61,701 nt of DNA. It comes from Micromonospora parastrephiae (GTDB lineage: Bacteria > Actinomycetota > Actinomycetes > Mycobacteriales > Micromonosporaceae). Numbering within the stretch: the stretch's first letter is position 1; every line of letters begins with the position of its first letter. The stretch lies in contig NZ_JAEVHM010000014.1 in NCBI RefSeq assembly GCF_016802865.1, positions 1-61,701 of the forward strand, read 5' to 3'. Positions 1 through 9,137 of the stretch are shown here, one piece after another. The translations under genes were made by a program, and so were the position numbers. The notes under the pieces are model-generated. The model was given only the letters and a program-made list of their open reading frames with translations. It made no database searches and was not told the origin of the DNA.

Positions 1-192
1 GATCAGGACAGCGTGCGTCGGTGGCCGCGCTCGCGCGGCGCTGGCGCTCGGCGGCGCGGCGGAGGTCGTCGACGTCGAGGTGGTGGCCACGGACGGGTCG
101 TCGCCCTGCCCGCACCCGGCGGCGAGCAGGGCGGTGAGGAGACCGCCGACGAGGGCGGCGGAGGTGCGGGAAACGGGGGTACGGACGAGCAC
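1..192 (-). CDS. lipoprotein N-terminus, cut by window edge
   Basis: Only the first 64 codons are inside the window. A GTG start at 190-192 is preceded by a GGAG ribosome site about 7 bases upstream. The product begins with a short basic stretch, a hydrophobic segment and a lipobox (LAAGC, Cys about residue 27), followed by a Ser/Thr/Ala-rich low-complexity linker. It should be an exported lipid-anchored protein on the outer face of the membrane. The functional domain lies outside the window, so no function can be assigned. It is divergent from the CopC-like gene; a role in copper handling is possible but unproven. Confidence 0.7.
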   Translation of the reverse strand, partial: MLVRTPVSRTSAALVGGLLTALLAAGCGQGDDPSVATTSTSTTSAAPPSASAARARPPTHAVLI

Positions 193-295
193 GGGCGGAC
201 TCCGAACGACGCGAGGGGGACGGGGGTCGGACTGATCGTCGGGGAGGAGAACTCTACGTCTTGTTCGTCGGCGGGGAAATGACCATGATGAACGA

Positions 296-1117
296 ATGCG
301 ATCGAGGCTCGTCACTGTCCGTAACACCCTGACCCGAGTCGCGGCGGTGGTGGCCGCCACGGCGGCGGTGTCGTTGTTGCTGCCCGCCGTTCCGGCGTCC
401 GCGCACGGCCAGCTGGCGACCTCCACCCCGCTGACCGGCACGGTGGTGCGCGAGCCGTTGACGCAGGTCGGGTTGTACTTCACCGAGAAGCCGGCCGCCA
501 ACGCCCACTTCACCATCACCGGACCGAACGGGTCGCGAGTGGACAACGGCTGGTCGTTCGGCGAGCCGAAGCGGCTGGACAAGCCGGTCCAGGAGTACTT
601 CATGGTCAACGGCGTGTTCGAGCCGCGGCTGTACCACACCGGCTTCCCGGCCATGGTGTCCGTGGCGCACTGGCCGGCGAAGGGCCGCTACACCGCCACC
701 TACCTCTCCGTCGCCTCCGACGGCGAGGCGGTGCGGGGCAACGTCACGTTCGACTACCAGGGCCCCGGCACGGCGGCGCCGGCCGGTTGGACGGCGCCCA
801 CGAACGAGCCGGAGCCAGCACTGCTCGCTCTGGCCGAGGGCACCCACTCGGCGTCCGCCGCACCGGCCACGACCGGCGCGCCGGTGGCGGGGCCGGCTGC
901 GCCCCCGCGAGACCGTGGGCTTCCGCCCTGGGTGCTACCCGCCGCCATCGTGGTGGTCGTCGGCGCGATCATCGTGCTGGCATCCCGTCGTAAGCCCGCG
1001 CCGGGCCGGCCGACCGACGCCGCGCGTCGACCCACCGGCGCCGCACGTCAGTCCGGCGGCACCACACGTCGACGGGGCGGCACGAGCCGCAAGCCCGCGC
1101 GTCGTGGCCGACGCTAG
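296..1117 (+). CDS. CopC-domain copper resistance-like membrane-anchored protein
   Basis: 273 aa. Residues 1-36 form a Sec signal ending ASA, so the mature protein starts with His-Gly, the usual position of the copper-binding N-terminal His of CopC. A CopC-like beta-sandwich follows (about 37-155), with the family pattern of a HGxLxxSxP start and a terminal SxDGxxVxG motif. Here the usual His after SDG is Glu (SDGEAVRG), so one Cu(II) ligand may be absent. A Pro/Ala linker, one membrane helix (about 208-229) and an Arg-rich cytoplasmic tail complete it. CopC proteins bind copper outside the membrane and pass it to CopD/YcnJ, which is not seen here. No strong ribosome site precedes the ATG. 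Confidence 0.85.
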   Translation: MRSRLVTVRNTLTRVAAVVAATAAVSLLLPAVPASAHGQLATSTPLTGTVVREPLTQVGLYFTEKPAANAHFTITGPNGSRVDNGWSFGEPKRLDKPVQEYFMVNGVFEPRLYHTGFPAMVSVAHWPAKGRYTATYLSVASDGEAVRGNVTFDYQGPGTAAPAGWTAPTNEPEPALLALAEGTHSASAAPATTGAPVAGPAAPPRDRGLPPWVLPAAIVVVVGAIIVLASRRKPAPGRPTDAARRPTGAARQSGGTTRRRGGTSRKPARRGRR

Positions 1118-1509
1118 GGCCGTTCGCCGCAGGGCCGTTCGGTAGCCATGCGATCGGTCGACGGGATCAGGGCGCTGGAGGCGCGACGGGACCCGGACCA
1201 TCGGGAGACGGTGGACGCCCGTCAGGCACTCACCCTGTCCGAGAGCTGAGAACCACCTGGGCGACAGTTCGGGCGATGCACGGACCAATGCCGCGAACTT
1301 TCGCACGGACATCGGGAACTTTTGATGTATCGACGCGAAGCCATGGACACGCTGATCGAAACACCTTAATGTCTCGACCCATCAACCCGGTGTTTCCGGA
1401 TCGTCACTCGTCGGCGTCGAGGACGTTTCGGAGCCGGGCCGGCGGCCACCGCCTCACACCACTGCTCGCACGCCGGCCGTCGGACACTCCGATCCCTCCT
1501 GGAGGAACG
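1118..1509. other. intergenic region, no gene seen
   Basis: 392 bases without a convincing gene. An open frame runs upstream of the 1510 start but has no ribosome site or protein-like composition. The part around 1310-1375 is relatively AT-rich and is the likely promoter zone for the gene at 1510. The sequence just before 1510 carries a GGAGGA ribosome site. Confidence 0.5.
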
Positions 1510-4343
1510 ATGGGCACACGGCTGCTACGCCGACTCCGCAGTCCCCTCCTGGGTGCGCTGGCACTCGTCCTCGCCGGCGGCCTCTGGGCCGCCCCGGCCA
1601 GCGCCGCCCCCGAGCAGGAACCGGGCGTCACCCTGCGCGTCTTCGACGTGCAGGTGCCGCTCTCCGAGATCTGCACGCTCAAGCCCGCGCAGACCCCGAA
1701 CGTGGACAAACTGATGTCCACGATCAACTGGACGTCGACGGCCGACTTCGGCTTCGACAACTACTTCGTCTCGCAGGTGCTCGGCAACATCACCATCACC
1801 CAGGCCGGCAGCTACACGTTCCGGCTCAGCAGCGACGACGGGTCCAAGCTGTCGATCGACAACACCGTGGTGATCAACCATGACGGCCTGCACGGCGCCA
1901 CCCCACCCAAGGAGGGCACCGTCACCCTCGCCGCCGGTCTGCACCCGCTGCGCATCGACCACTTCGAGCGTGACGGCGGGCAGCAGATCACCCTGGAGTG
2001 GAGGACGCCCGGATCGTCGTCCTTCGTGGTCGTACCGAACTCGGTGTTGAGCACCGACGCCGGCGTGGTCCGGGTTACCGCGCCGGGGCGCAAGGAGTGC
2101 GAGGGGGTCACCGACTCCCCCGGCGACGGCCTGCCGCTGACCGGGGTGCACCCCGGCTACACGCTGACGAACCTGCGGCCCAGCGGCTTCCAGCCGAAGG
2201 TCACCGGGATGGACTGGCTGCCCGACGGCCGACTCGTCATCTCGACCTGGGGCGGCAGCGACCAGTCCGGCACCTCCCAGGACGGCGAGGTGTGGATCCT
2301 CGGCAACACCGGCGGGTCGACGACCCCGGGGGCGGTGACCACGAAGAAGATCGCCGGTGGGCTGAAGGAGCCGATGGGGCTCAAGGTCGTCGACGGGGTG
2401 GTCTACGTCTCGGAGAAGCAGCGGCTGACCCGGCTGGTGAACACCACCGGCGACGAGGCCGCCGAACGCCTGGACACCGTCGCCACCTGGCCGTACGGCG
2501 GGAACTTCCACGAGTTCGCGTTCGGCCTGCTCTACCAGGACGGGTTCTTCTACCTGAACCTGTCGGTTTCGATCAACTCGGGTGGCGCGACCACCAACCC
2601 GCAGCCGGCCGTGAACCGGGGCACCACCCTCAAGGTCAACAAGGACACCGGGGCGGTCAGCTACGTCGCCGGCGGCCTGCGCACCCCGCACGGCATCGGC
2701 TGGGGCCCGGAGGGCGGCATCTTCGTCACCGACAACCAGGGTGGCTGGCTGCCCTCGTCGAAGCTGCTGCACATCAAGCAGGGCCGCTTCTTCAACCACT
2801 ACACGAACCCGGCCGTCCGTTCGACGCCAACCCGGTCACCCCGCCGGTGCTCTGGATGCCGCAGAACGAGATCGCCAACTCGCCCAGTACCCCGACGTAC
2901 CTGACCAGTGGCCGGTACGCGGGCCAGTTCGTCATCGGCGACGTGACCTACGGCGGTCTCCAGCGGGCGAACGTCGAGAAGGTCAACGGTGAGTACCAGG
3001 GGGCCCTGTTCCGGCTCACCCAGGGCCTGGAGGCGGGCGTCTCCGAGGTCAACGTCGGCCCGGACGGCGCCATCTACGTCGGCGGGCTCGGCGCGGGCGG
3101 CAACTGGGGCCAGACCGGCAAGCTGTCGTACGGCCTGCAGAAGCTCACCCCGAACAGCACCAACACCTTCGAGATGCTGGCCATGCGGGCCACCACCGCC
3201 GGGTTCGAGGTGGAGTACACGCAGCCGGTCTCCGCGGAGACCGCCGCGAACCTGGCCGCGCACTACAAGATCAAGCAATGGCGGTACCAGGCGACGTCCA
3301 ACTACGGCGGCCCGAAGATCGACGAGGAGACCCTGACCGTCACCTCGGCAACCCTGTCGGCGGACGGGAAGAAGGTCACCCTCGCGGTCAACGGACGCAA
3401 GGCCGGCCACGTGGTGTACCTGCGTTCGCCACGTCCGTTCACCTCGACCACCGGGCAGTCGTTGTGGAGCACCGAGGCGTGGTACACGCTCAACGCCATC
3501 CCGGGCGTCACCCCGCCGCCGACCGGCGGGACCAACCTGGCACTCAACAAGCCGGCGACCGCGGACAGCTCCTGCTCGACGACCGAGAGCCCGGACAAGG
3601 CCGTCAACGGCAGCGTGTCCGGCGGCAACGGCGACAAGTGGTGCTCGAAGGGCACCGCGAGGTACCTCCAGGTGGACCTGGGCGCCGCCCACGCGGTGAA
3701 CCGGGTCGTGGTCAAGCACGCCGGGGCGGGCGGTGAGAACACCGCCTGGAACACCAGGGACTTCACGATCGCGTCCAGCCCCGACGGCACGACCTGGACC
3801 ACCCGGGCCACGGTGACCGGCAACACGGCGAGCACCACCACGCACGACGTCGTCGCGCCGGGCACCCGCTACGTCCGGATGGCGATCACCGCCCCGACCT
3901 CCACCACCGATCCGGCCGCCCGCGTCTACGAACTGGAGGTGTACGCCAGCGCCAGCGGCGTCGCGGGCAGCATCACCGGTGTCGGCGGCAAGTGCCTGGA
4001 CGTGGACAACGCGGGCACCGCCGACGGCACGAAGATCCAGCTCTGGACGTGCAACGGCACCACCGCCCAGTCGTGGAGCCGGGTCGGTGACACCTACCGG
4101 GTTCTCGGCAAGTGCCTGGACATCGACAACGCGGGCACGGCCGACGGCACGAAGGTGCAGCTGTGGACGTGTAACGGCACCGCTGCGCAGGTGTGGCAGC
4201 CGCAGTCCGACGGGTCGATCCGCAACCCGCAGTCGGGCAAGGTGATGGAGGCCGCGGGCGCCGGCACGGCCGACGGCACCCAGATCCAGATCGGCACCAA
4301 CTCCGGTGGCGCGCACCAGAAGTGGGTGGTCAACGCCAGCTAG
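1510..4343 (+). pseudogene. secreted PA14 / sugar-dehydrogenase-like / F5-8C / ricin-lectin protein, frameshifted
   Basis: ATG 1510 follows GGAGGA. Restored length is about 944 aa. Order: Sec signal (1-32), PA14 domain (about 40-180, with the SSDDGSKLSIDN core), a glucose/sorbosone-dehydrogenase-like six-bladed propeller (about 200-560), an Ig-like segment, a discoidin F5/8C carbohydrate-binding domain (about 675-815) and a beta-trefoil CBM13 (about 818-944) with repeated GKCLDxDNAGTADGT blocks. The frame breaks near 2811-2816: before it the protein is read in one frame, after it (from DANPVTPPV) in another, as expected if one G was lost from a GG. The 3' half has perfect coding character, so this is either a very recent mutation or a sequencing error. 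Likely an extracellular polysaccharide-binding oxidoreductase; substrate unknown. Confidence 0.8.
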
Positions 4344-4350
4344 AGCCGGT

Positions 4351-4385
4351 GGCGGGGTCTGGCCGGCAGATGGTCAGGCCCCGCC
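4351..4385. terminator. stem-loop after the PA14/lectin gene
   Basis: Arms 4351-4364 and 4372-4385 pair as a GC-rich stem (GGCGGGG with CCCCGCC at the base, a few mismatches inside). It starts 8 bases past the stop at 4343 and has no U-run, as is usual in actinomycetes. Confidence 0.45.
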
Positions 4386-4469
4386 CCGGGCCATTCGACG
4401 CGACGAGCGCCGTCACCGCCAGCAGCGGGCGGACGCCGGTTCCCCGGCGCAACCGCCGACGGCGGTCGG

Positions 4470-4856
4470 TCAGGGGCCCTGCGGCAGCGGCTGGGCCAAC
4501 GCCCGCAGGTCCGCCGGGAGTTGGGACAGCGCGTCCTCGAACTCCCGGTGCCCGACCACCCGGTGCATCGTCTGGAGTACGGCCCGAGTGCCCCGCTCGG
4601 CGGCGGGCCGGTCCGTGCCGGCGCGGTCGGCCACCCTACGCAGGAACTCGTCGAAGCCGAACGCCTCGGGCGGCTCGGCGGCCTTGACCAGCAGTGGGCT
4701 CAGCTCCCCGGCCAGGTGGGGCGCGAGCGCGGCGGCCTCCCCGCCGCTGAGCCGTTCGGTGAGGGTCCGCAGCACCGCCTCGATCAGCGGGCGCGCCTGC
4801 TGCGGCGACATGCCCGCCCGTGCGGCAACCTTGTCGACGAACGCCAGCTCGGCCAT
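4470..4856 (-). CDS. DUF2267 family protein
   Basis: 128 aa, ATG at 4854-4856, with a GAGAGG-like ribosome site upstream. The whole protein matches the DUF2267 pattern: about 15 residues ending in a helix, then MSPQQARPLIEAVLRTLTERL, SGGEAAALAPHL and a Pro-Glu-Phe-Xaa-Phe-like FGFDEFLRRVA segment, all predicted helical. It is soluble and cytosolic. DUF2267 proteins are small helical proteins of unknown function, common and often duplicated in actinomycetes. It is divergently arranged with the SnoaL gene at 5021. Confidence 0.85.
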   Translation of the reverse strand: MAELAFVDKVAARAGMSPQQARPLIEAVLRTLTERLSGGEAAALAPHLAGELSPLLVKAAEPPEAFGFDEFLRRVADRAGTDRPAAERGTRAVLQTMHRVVGHREFEDALSQLPADLRALAQPLPQGP

Positions 4857-5020
4857 GCCCCCGCCTCTCGTTCCGGAGACGCGTGGCTACCCGTGCCCAC
4901 CAGCGGCAAACCCGGCGCGTTCTGTTCGTTGCTCCGCGCCACCCCGACACGGTCTCGTACGGTGAGGTGGACCGGGAAACGGCGGCCGCCCGAGGGTGGC
5001 CCGCGGCGCAGGAGGAGCAG

Positions 5021-5353
5021 ATGGCGGTCGACCTGCCCGAGGTGATCGACCGGTACTTCGGAGCCGTCGACGACGGCGATCTGGACGCCTTCGTCGCGTG
5101 CTTCGCCGACACGGCGAGCGTGGCCGACGAGGACCGGCTGTACGAAGGCCGGGCCTCGATCCGGGCCTGGCGGCAGAAGTCGATGGACGCGTACTCGTAC
5201 ACCGCCGAACCGCTGCGGGTCACCGTCCAGGCGGGCGACTCGTACCAGGTCCTCGCTCGGGTGAGCGGCACCTTTCCCGGCAGTCCGATCGAGCTGCGGT
5301 ACCGGTTCACGCTGCGCGACGGCCTGATCGGCGCGCTGGACATCCGCCCGTAG
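5021..5353 (+). CDS. SnoaL-like / NTF2-fold protein
   Basis: 110 aa. ATG 5021 is chosen because it follows CAGGAGGAGCAG and because the NTF2 fold starts right there (VIDRYFGAVDDGDLDAF). The pattern, an N-terminal helix pair followed by a curved sheet ending YRFTLRDGLIGALDIRP, is typical of SnoaL-like proteins (about 100-140 aa). Some are enzymes such as cyclases or isomerases; most have unknown ligands. It is followed after 34 bases by the SDR gene and may share its transcript. Confidence 0.8.
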   Translation: MAVDLPEVIDRYFGAVDDGDLDAFVACFADTASVADEDRLYEGRASIRAWRQKSMDAYSYTAEPLRVTVQAGDSYQVLARVSGTFPGSPIELRYRFTLRDGLIGALDIRP

Positions 5354-5387
5354 CGGTTGGCTCAACCATCCGGCAGGAGGAGACGGC

Positions 5388-6223
5388 GTGTCACGAGTCT
5401 GGCTCATCACCGGCTGCTCGAAAGGTCTCGGTCGGGCCCTCGCCGAGGCCGTGCTGGCCGACGGCGACCGGCTGGTCGCCACCGCCCGCAACCCGACGCA
5501 ACTCGCCGACCTCGCCGACCGGTACGGCGACCAGGTCCGGACGGTCGCCCTCGACGTCACCGACCCCGCCGCCGCCCGCACCGCGACCAGCGATGCGGTC
5601 GACGTCTTCGGCAGCCTGGACATCCTGGTCAACAACGCCGGGTACGCCGACGTCGCCGCGATCGAGGACATGTCGGAGGACGCCTTCCGGGCTCAGATCG
5701 AGGCCAACTTCTTCGGGGTGGTCAACCTGTCCCGCGCCGCGTTGCCGGCGATGCGCAGGCAGGGACGCGGGCACATCGTGCAGATTTCCAGCGTCGGCAG
5801 CCGGGTGGCCAGCATCGGGTTGGGCGCGTACCAGGCCGCCAAGTGGGCGGTCGGGGGTTTCTCCGCGGTGCTCGCCCGGGAGGTCGAGTCGTTCGGGATC
5901 CGGATCACCGTGGTCGAGCCGGGCGCCCTGCGGACCGAGTGGGCCGGCTCGTCGATGAGCGCGTTGCCGATCAGCGAGCCGTACCGGCCGGTCATCGAGC
6001 CGGCGTCGAGCGGCTGCGCCGGGCCAACGGCACCCAGCCGGGCGATCCCACCCGCGCCGCTGAGGCGATCATCCAGATCACCCGGGTCGACGATCCGCCC
6101 GCGCGGCTGCTGCTCGGCGCCGACGCCGTGGCGGCTGCCTCGGCGGCCGCCGACGCGCTCGCCGCGTCCGACGCCCGGTGGCGCGAGCTGAGCGAGTCCA
6201 TCGGCTTCGACGCCTCCCCCTGA
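5388..6223 (+). pseudogene. short-chain dehydrogenase/reductase, C-terminus frameshifted
   Basis: GTG start after GGAGGAG. Restored length is about 278 aa, normal for the classical SDR family. Visible: cofactor motif TGCSKGLGRALA (Gly-rich loop about 8-19), LDVTD, the structural NNAG (NNAGY), catalytic Ser in ISSVGS and YxxxK as YQAAK. The oxidation or reduction substrate is unknown. After VIEP (near 6000-6003) the open frame turns into an Arg/Pro-rich shadow and ends at 6191, while another frame continues with GVERLRRANGTQPGDP and ends at 6223 with SESIGFDASP. One missing G in a GGG at this point explains the break. The catalytic core is intact upstream of it. Confidence 0.82.
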
Positions 6224-6359
6224 CCCGGTAGCACAGGGCCGGACGGGTCAGGACGGGCCGCTGTTGATCACCGCCGAACGGACGACACGGTCCACCGGCC
6301 GGCGGGTGGCATGATGTGCCGACAACAGCCGCCGTCACCAGGAAGGGTGCTGCTGCCCG

Positions 6360-6692
6360 ATGCCCCACTTCGAGGCCCGGACGTCCACCGCACCCGGGCG
6401 GATCGTGGTCACCCTGACCGGCGAGTGCGACCTGGCCGCCCGCGACGAGCTGACCGCCGTGCTGGCCTCGGCGCTGCGCGGCGCGCCGGTCGTGGTGGTC
6501 GATGTGGGCGGGTTGCGTTTCCTGGACTCCACCGGCCTGCACACCCTGGTGACCGCCCACCAGGCGGCGCGCGCGGACGGCCGGCGGCTCTACGCGGTCA
6601 ACGCCGACGGGGCGGTCGCCGCCGTGCTGGACATCACCGGTGTCGGCCACCTGCTGAGCCCGCCCGCCGACGACCCGCGGCTGGCGGGCTGA
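6360..6692 (+). CDS. STAS-domain anti-sigma factor antagonist
   Basis: 110 aa, a single STAS domain. It has the RsbV/SpoIIAA signature DVGGLRFLDSTGLHTLV, where the Ser or Thr of DSTG is the phospho-acceptor. It should bind and sequester the anti-sigma kinase encoded by the next gene, releasing a sigma factor when dephosphorylated. The stop overlaps the next start (TGATG at 6690-6694), which argues for translational coupling. A GGAAGG ribosome-like site lies 13 bases before the ATG, somewhat far. Confidence 0.88.
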   Translation: MPHFEARTSTAPGRIVVTLTGECDLAARDELTAVLASALRGAPVVVVDVGGLRFLDSTGLHTLVTAHQAARADGRRLYAVNADGAVAAVLDITGVGHLLSPPADDPRLAG

Positions 6693-7111
6693 TGGCGGCC
6701 GACCGGCGGGAGACCGTGACCGAGCAGGCCACGTCCGCTCCTGTCACGGACACCATGGCGTACCAGGTGGCGACCGATCTTCGGGCGCTGCGCGCGTTCG
6801 TCTGCGCCGGCGCCCTGGCCCGAGGTCTGCCACCCGACCGCCTGGAGCTGCTGGCGCTTGCGGTGAGCGAGCTGGCGACCAACACGTTGCAGCACACGAC
6901 CGGCGGCGGCCGGGTGCGACTCTGGACCGAGGCGGGCCACCTGGTCTGCGACGTCGTCGACCAGGGGCCGACGCGACCGTTCGGTCGGGGCATGCCGGCC
7001 GCGGAGGCGGTACGTGGGCGGGGGCTCGCCATCGTCGAGCAGGTCTGCGACGAGGTCGCGGTGTTCAGCGCGCCGGAGGGGACCGTCGTGCGGATCCGGC
7101 TGCACCTGTGA
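6692..7111 (+). CDS. anti-sigma factor serine kinase (HATPase, RsbW-like)
   Basis: 139 aa, ATG overlapping the STAS stop. It is a GHKL-type ATPase: N-box ELATNTLQHT with Glu and Asn, G1 box DQGP (degenerate DxGxG), G2 box GRGLAIVEQVCDEV. These short actinobacterial proteins bind a sigma factor and phosphorylate the partner STAS protein. The cognate sigma factor is not adjacent. A phosphatase that would complete the switch is only a fragment next door (7127-7507). Confidence 0.87.
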   Translation: MAADRRETVTEQATSAPVTDTMAYQVATDLRALRAFVCAGALARGLPPDRLELLALAVSELATNTLQHTTGGGRVRLWTEAGHLVCDVVDQGPTRPFGRGMPAAEAVRGRGLAIVEQVCDEVAVFSAPEGTVVRIRLHL

Positions 7112-7126
7112 CCCGCCTGTCGTGGG

Positions 7127-7507
7127 TCAGGGCAGCACACGCACGGCCAGGGTGCAGGTGTCGTCGTCCGGGTTGGGGTGGTGCAGCAGCTCACGCAGCC
7201 GACCGAGGGTCTGCTCCCCCGGCGCGGCGGTGAACGCGGACAGCGTCGCGGTCACCTGCTCCAGCAGCGCCTCGGCGGGCACCCGCCGCTCGACCAGCCC
7301 GTCGGTGTGGAACAGCACCAGGTCACCGGGACGCAGGCGTGGCGTGCACACCCGGTACGCCGAGTCGGCGCCGGCGCCCAGCAGCAGACCCGGCGGCAGA
7401 CCGAGCGGGCTGGTCTCGCCGGCGCGGGACACCGGCCCATGCCCCGACGCGTCGACGCGACCCGCAGGGGGACCGATCGACGCCGGGCCAGCCACGTCGG
7501 CTGCCAC
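7127..7507 (-). pseudogene. SpoIIE/RsbU PP2C phosphatase, C-terminal remnant
   Basis: About 100 residues align with the C-terminal third of SpoIIE-type phosphatases: SPLGLPPG, then LRPGDLVLFHTDGLVERR and a final DDDTCTLAVRVLP. The N-terminal metal-binding Asp motifs (DxxG and GDxxG) are missing, and the next gene (7567, plus strand) lies where they should be. The last PP2C Asp (NPDDDT) is present. As it stands it cannot be an active phosphatase, and no ribosome site supports the ATG at 7507. It is convergent with the anti-sigma kinase gene. Confidence 0.75.
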
Positions 7508-7566
7508 AATGCGGACAGGCCGGTCGGACGATGGCGCCGGGTGGACCCGATCGGGAGGACGGCACC

Positions 7567-7944
7567 ATGCCGGACAGCGAACGCGAAGCCGAACTGCTCG
7601 ATGCCGAGCGCACCCTCCAGGCCGCCCAGCGGGCCGGTGACGTCGCCGCCCTCGACCAGTTGCTCGTCGACCAGTTGATCGCCATTGGTCCGGACGGTCA
7701 GACGCACACCAAGCAGGACGACCTGGACGCGCACCGGGACCGCACCTCGTCGATCGAGGAACTCGTCGAGGAGGAGCTGGACCTGCTCGTCGTCGGCTCC
7801 ACCGGGGTGACGTTCTTCCTGGGCCGGGTGGCCGGCGTGTTCGACGGGGCGCCGATCGCGGCGCGCCTGCGCTACACCCGGACCTGGGTGCACGACGACT
7901 CGCACGGCTGGCGGGTCCTCGCCGCGCACATCAGCCCGGTCTGA
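7567..7944 (+). CDS. NTF2-like protein (DUF4440 type)
   Basis: 125 aa. ATG 7567 follows GGGAGG at the right spacing. It begins with the typical helix LLDAERTLQAAQRAGDVAALDQLL, continues with IGPDGQTHTKQDDL and ends in RYTRTWVHDDSHGWRVLAAHIS, the standard close of DUF4440 / SnoaL-like proteins. It is probably a small homodimer. No ligand can be inferred. It is convergent with the SUKH gene after 15 bases. Confidence 0.8.
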   Translation: MPDSEREAELLDAERTLQAAQRAGDVAALDQLLVDQLIAIGPDGQTHTKQDDLDAHRDRTSSIEELVEEELDLLVVGSTGVTFFLGRVAGVFDGAPIAARLRYTRTWVHDDSHGWRVLAAHISPV

Positions 7945-7959
7945 GCGGCCCGACCCCGA

Positions 7960-8490
7960 TCACGGCTCCTCGTCCTCGTCCTCGTCGAGCAGGCCCTGCT
8001 CGTCGAGGAACGCGAACCACCGGTCATCGGCCGGGGTCAGCTCGGCGTAGCCGGGGCCGAGCACGTAGTAGTCCACGAAGGAACCCAGGTCGGGGGCCAG
8101 TTCCTCGAACGCGTCCGACATGAACCATTCGGTGCCGGTCGGCGGGAAGTACCAGACGGCACCGGTGCCGCGGTCCATGAAGATCGGCTCGTCGCTGCGG
8201 GTGCCGACCACCAACCAGCCCGCCCGGTCCTCGGGGATGGACGAGAAGTCCGGCGCGAAGTCGAGGTGGTGTTGCATACCGGCGAGGGTCGACGTGGACG
8301 CCAGCTCGACCCGGCCGGCGCGCATCCCGTCGGCCACCAGCAGCAGGTCCCGCAGGTCGGCCGGGAGGCCCGCCGGCAGGGCGTCGATCGCGGCGCCCTC
8401 GCCGAAGTGGGCGTACTCCAGGCTCGCCGGCTCGTCCTCGACCAGGTCGGCCCGCAGTTCCCCGATGAGCTGACGCAGTTCGGGAGTCAC
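7960..8490 (-). CDS. SMI1/KNR4 (SUKH) family protein
   Basis: 176 aa. GTG 8490 is preferred because GGAGGTGGTGG lies directly upstream; the frame stays open further back but only over the MOSC gene's 3' region. SUKH hallmarks: an initial helix, LPADLRDLLLVADGM, an aromatic core, WLVVGTRSDEPIFMDRGTGAVWYF (Gly, Asp of the IFMD motif), and a C-terminal helix with SFVDYYVLG. The C-terminus is strongly acidic. SUKH proteins often act as immunity proteins for polymorphic toxins. No toxin is adjacent, so a general regulatory role is equally possible. Confidence 0.8.
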   Translation of the reverse strand: MTPELRQLIGELRADLVEDEPASLEYAHFGEGAAIDALPAGLPADLRDLLLVADGMRAGRVELASTSTLAGMQHHLDFAPDFSSIPEDRAGWLVVGTRSDEPIFMDRGTGAVWYFPPTGTEWFMSDAFEELAPDLGSFVDYYVLGPGYAELTPADDRWFAFLDEQGLLDEDEDEEP

Positions 8491-8531
8491 TCCACCACCT
8501 CCGAATGATCCTGGGCTGTCCGGGGTCGACG

Positions 8532-9014
8532 TCACGTGGGCACCCGTTCGACGGTGATGTCGACCGGACCGACGCGCAGGGTGCCGTCGTTGAGCGGCGT
8601 GCAGCGGATGCCGCCCGTGGTGCGCAGCGCCTTCCACGTCCCCGGGCCGACCGTGACGTCCATCCAGGCGCACGGTCGGGCCGCCCGGTTGACCCGCAGG
8701 CTGACCGGGCCGTCTCCGCAATCCAGGACCAGCACCCTGCCGATCAGCTCGTCCACCGCGATTCCGCTGGTCAGGATGTTGCGTCGGACCTCCGTGAGGC
8801 CGACACCGGCCGGCAGGGACTCCTGGGCGATGACCGTCACGCTGGCGTCGCGGTGAGCCGGCTGGGCGAAGTACCGGTCGCCGACGATGCCGAGGCCGGA
8901 CCGGATCTGGACCACGTCGACCAGCTCACCGGGAGGGGCCGGCGCCGGGCCTGCGGCGGGCCGGCCCAGGAATCGGTGCACGGGCGAGGCCAGCAACTCG
9001 ACGATCTCCGGCAT
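8532..9014 (-). CDS. MOSC domain-containing protein
   Basis: 160 aa, ATG 9014. It is a stand-alone MOSC domain: GDRYFAQPAHRDASVTVIA near the N-terminus, RRNILTSGI in the middle, and the catalytic cysteine segment RPCAWMD. MOSC proteins bind the molybdenum cofactor sulfurated form or use it as sulfur carriers; single-domain forms such as YiiM reduce N-hydroxylated compounds. The gene precedes the SUKH gene by 41 bases on the same strand. Confidence 0.83.
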   Translation of the reverse strand: MPEIVELLASPVHRFLGRPAAGPAPAPPGELVDVVQIRSGLGIVGDRYFAQPAHRDASVTVIAQESLPAGVGLTEVRRNILTSGIAVDELIGRVLVLDCGDGPVSLRVNRAARPCAWMDVTVGPGTWKALRTTGGIRCTPLNDGTLRVGPVDITVERVPT

Positions 9015-9085
9015 GGCAGGGATTCTACGAACCGGACGGCATCCTCGGGCCAGGTCGGCGGACCTGATCGTCCGGCCGGCCGGGG

Positions 9086-9133
9086 CGTGACGGTGGGAAC
9101 GGCGGCACGGAGGTCGCCGTTCCCACCGTCACG
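9086..9133. terminator. 18-bp perfect stem-loop terminator
   Basis: Arms 9086-9103 and 9116-9133 pair perfectly over 18 bases with a 12-base loop. The right arm ends 5 bases from the stop of the minus-strand sugar-dehydrogenase gene, so it most likely ends that transcript before the MOSC gene. Confidence 0.8.
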
Positions 9134-9137
9134 GCGC

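Noticed and set aside
1276..1509. Longer N-terminus for the PA14 gene
   Set aside because: No ribosome site and no protein-like sequence; the signal peptide begins at 1510 after GGAGGA.
4110..4290. Repeated DNA blocks
   Set aside because: They are the internal repeats of the beta-trefoil lectin domain, not a mobile repeat.
2799..4316. Long minus-strand open frame opposite the PA14/lectin gene
   Set aside because: The plus strand carries clear F5/8C and ricin domains; the minus product has no recognisable domain.
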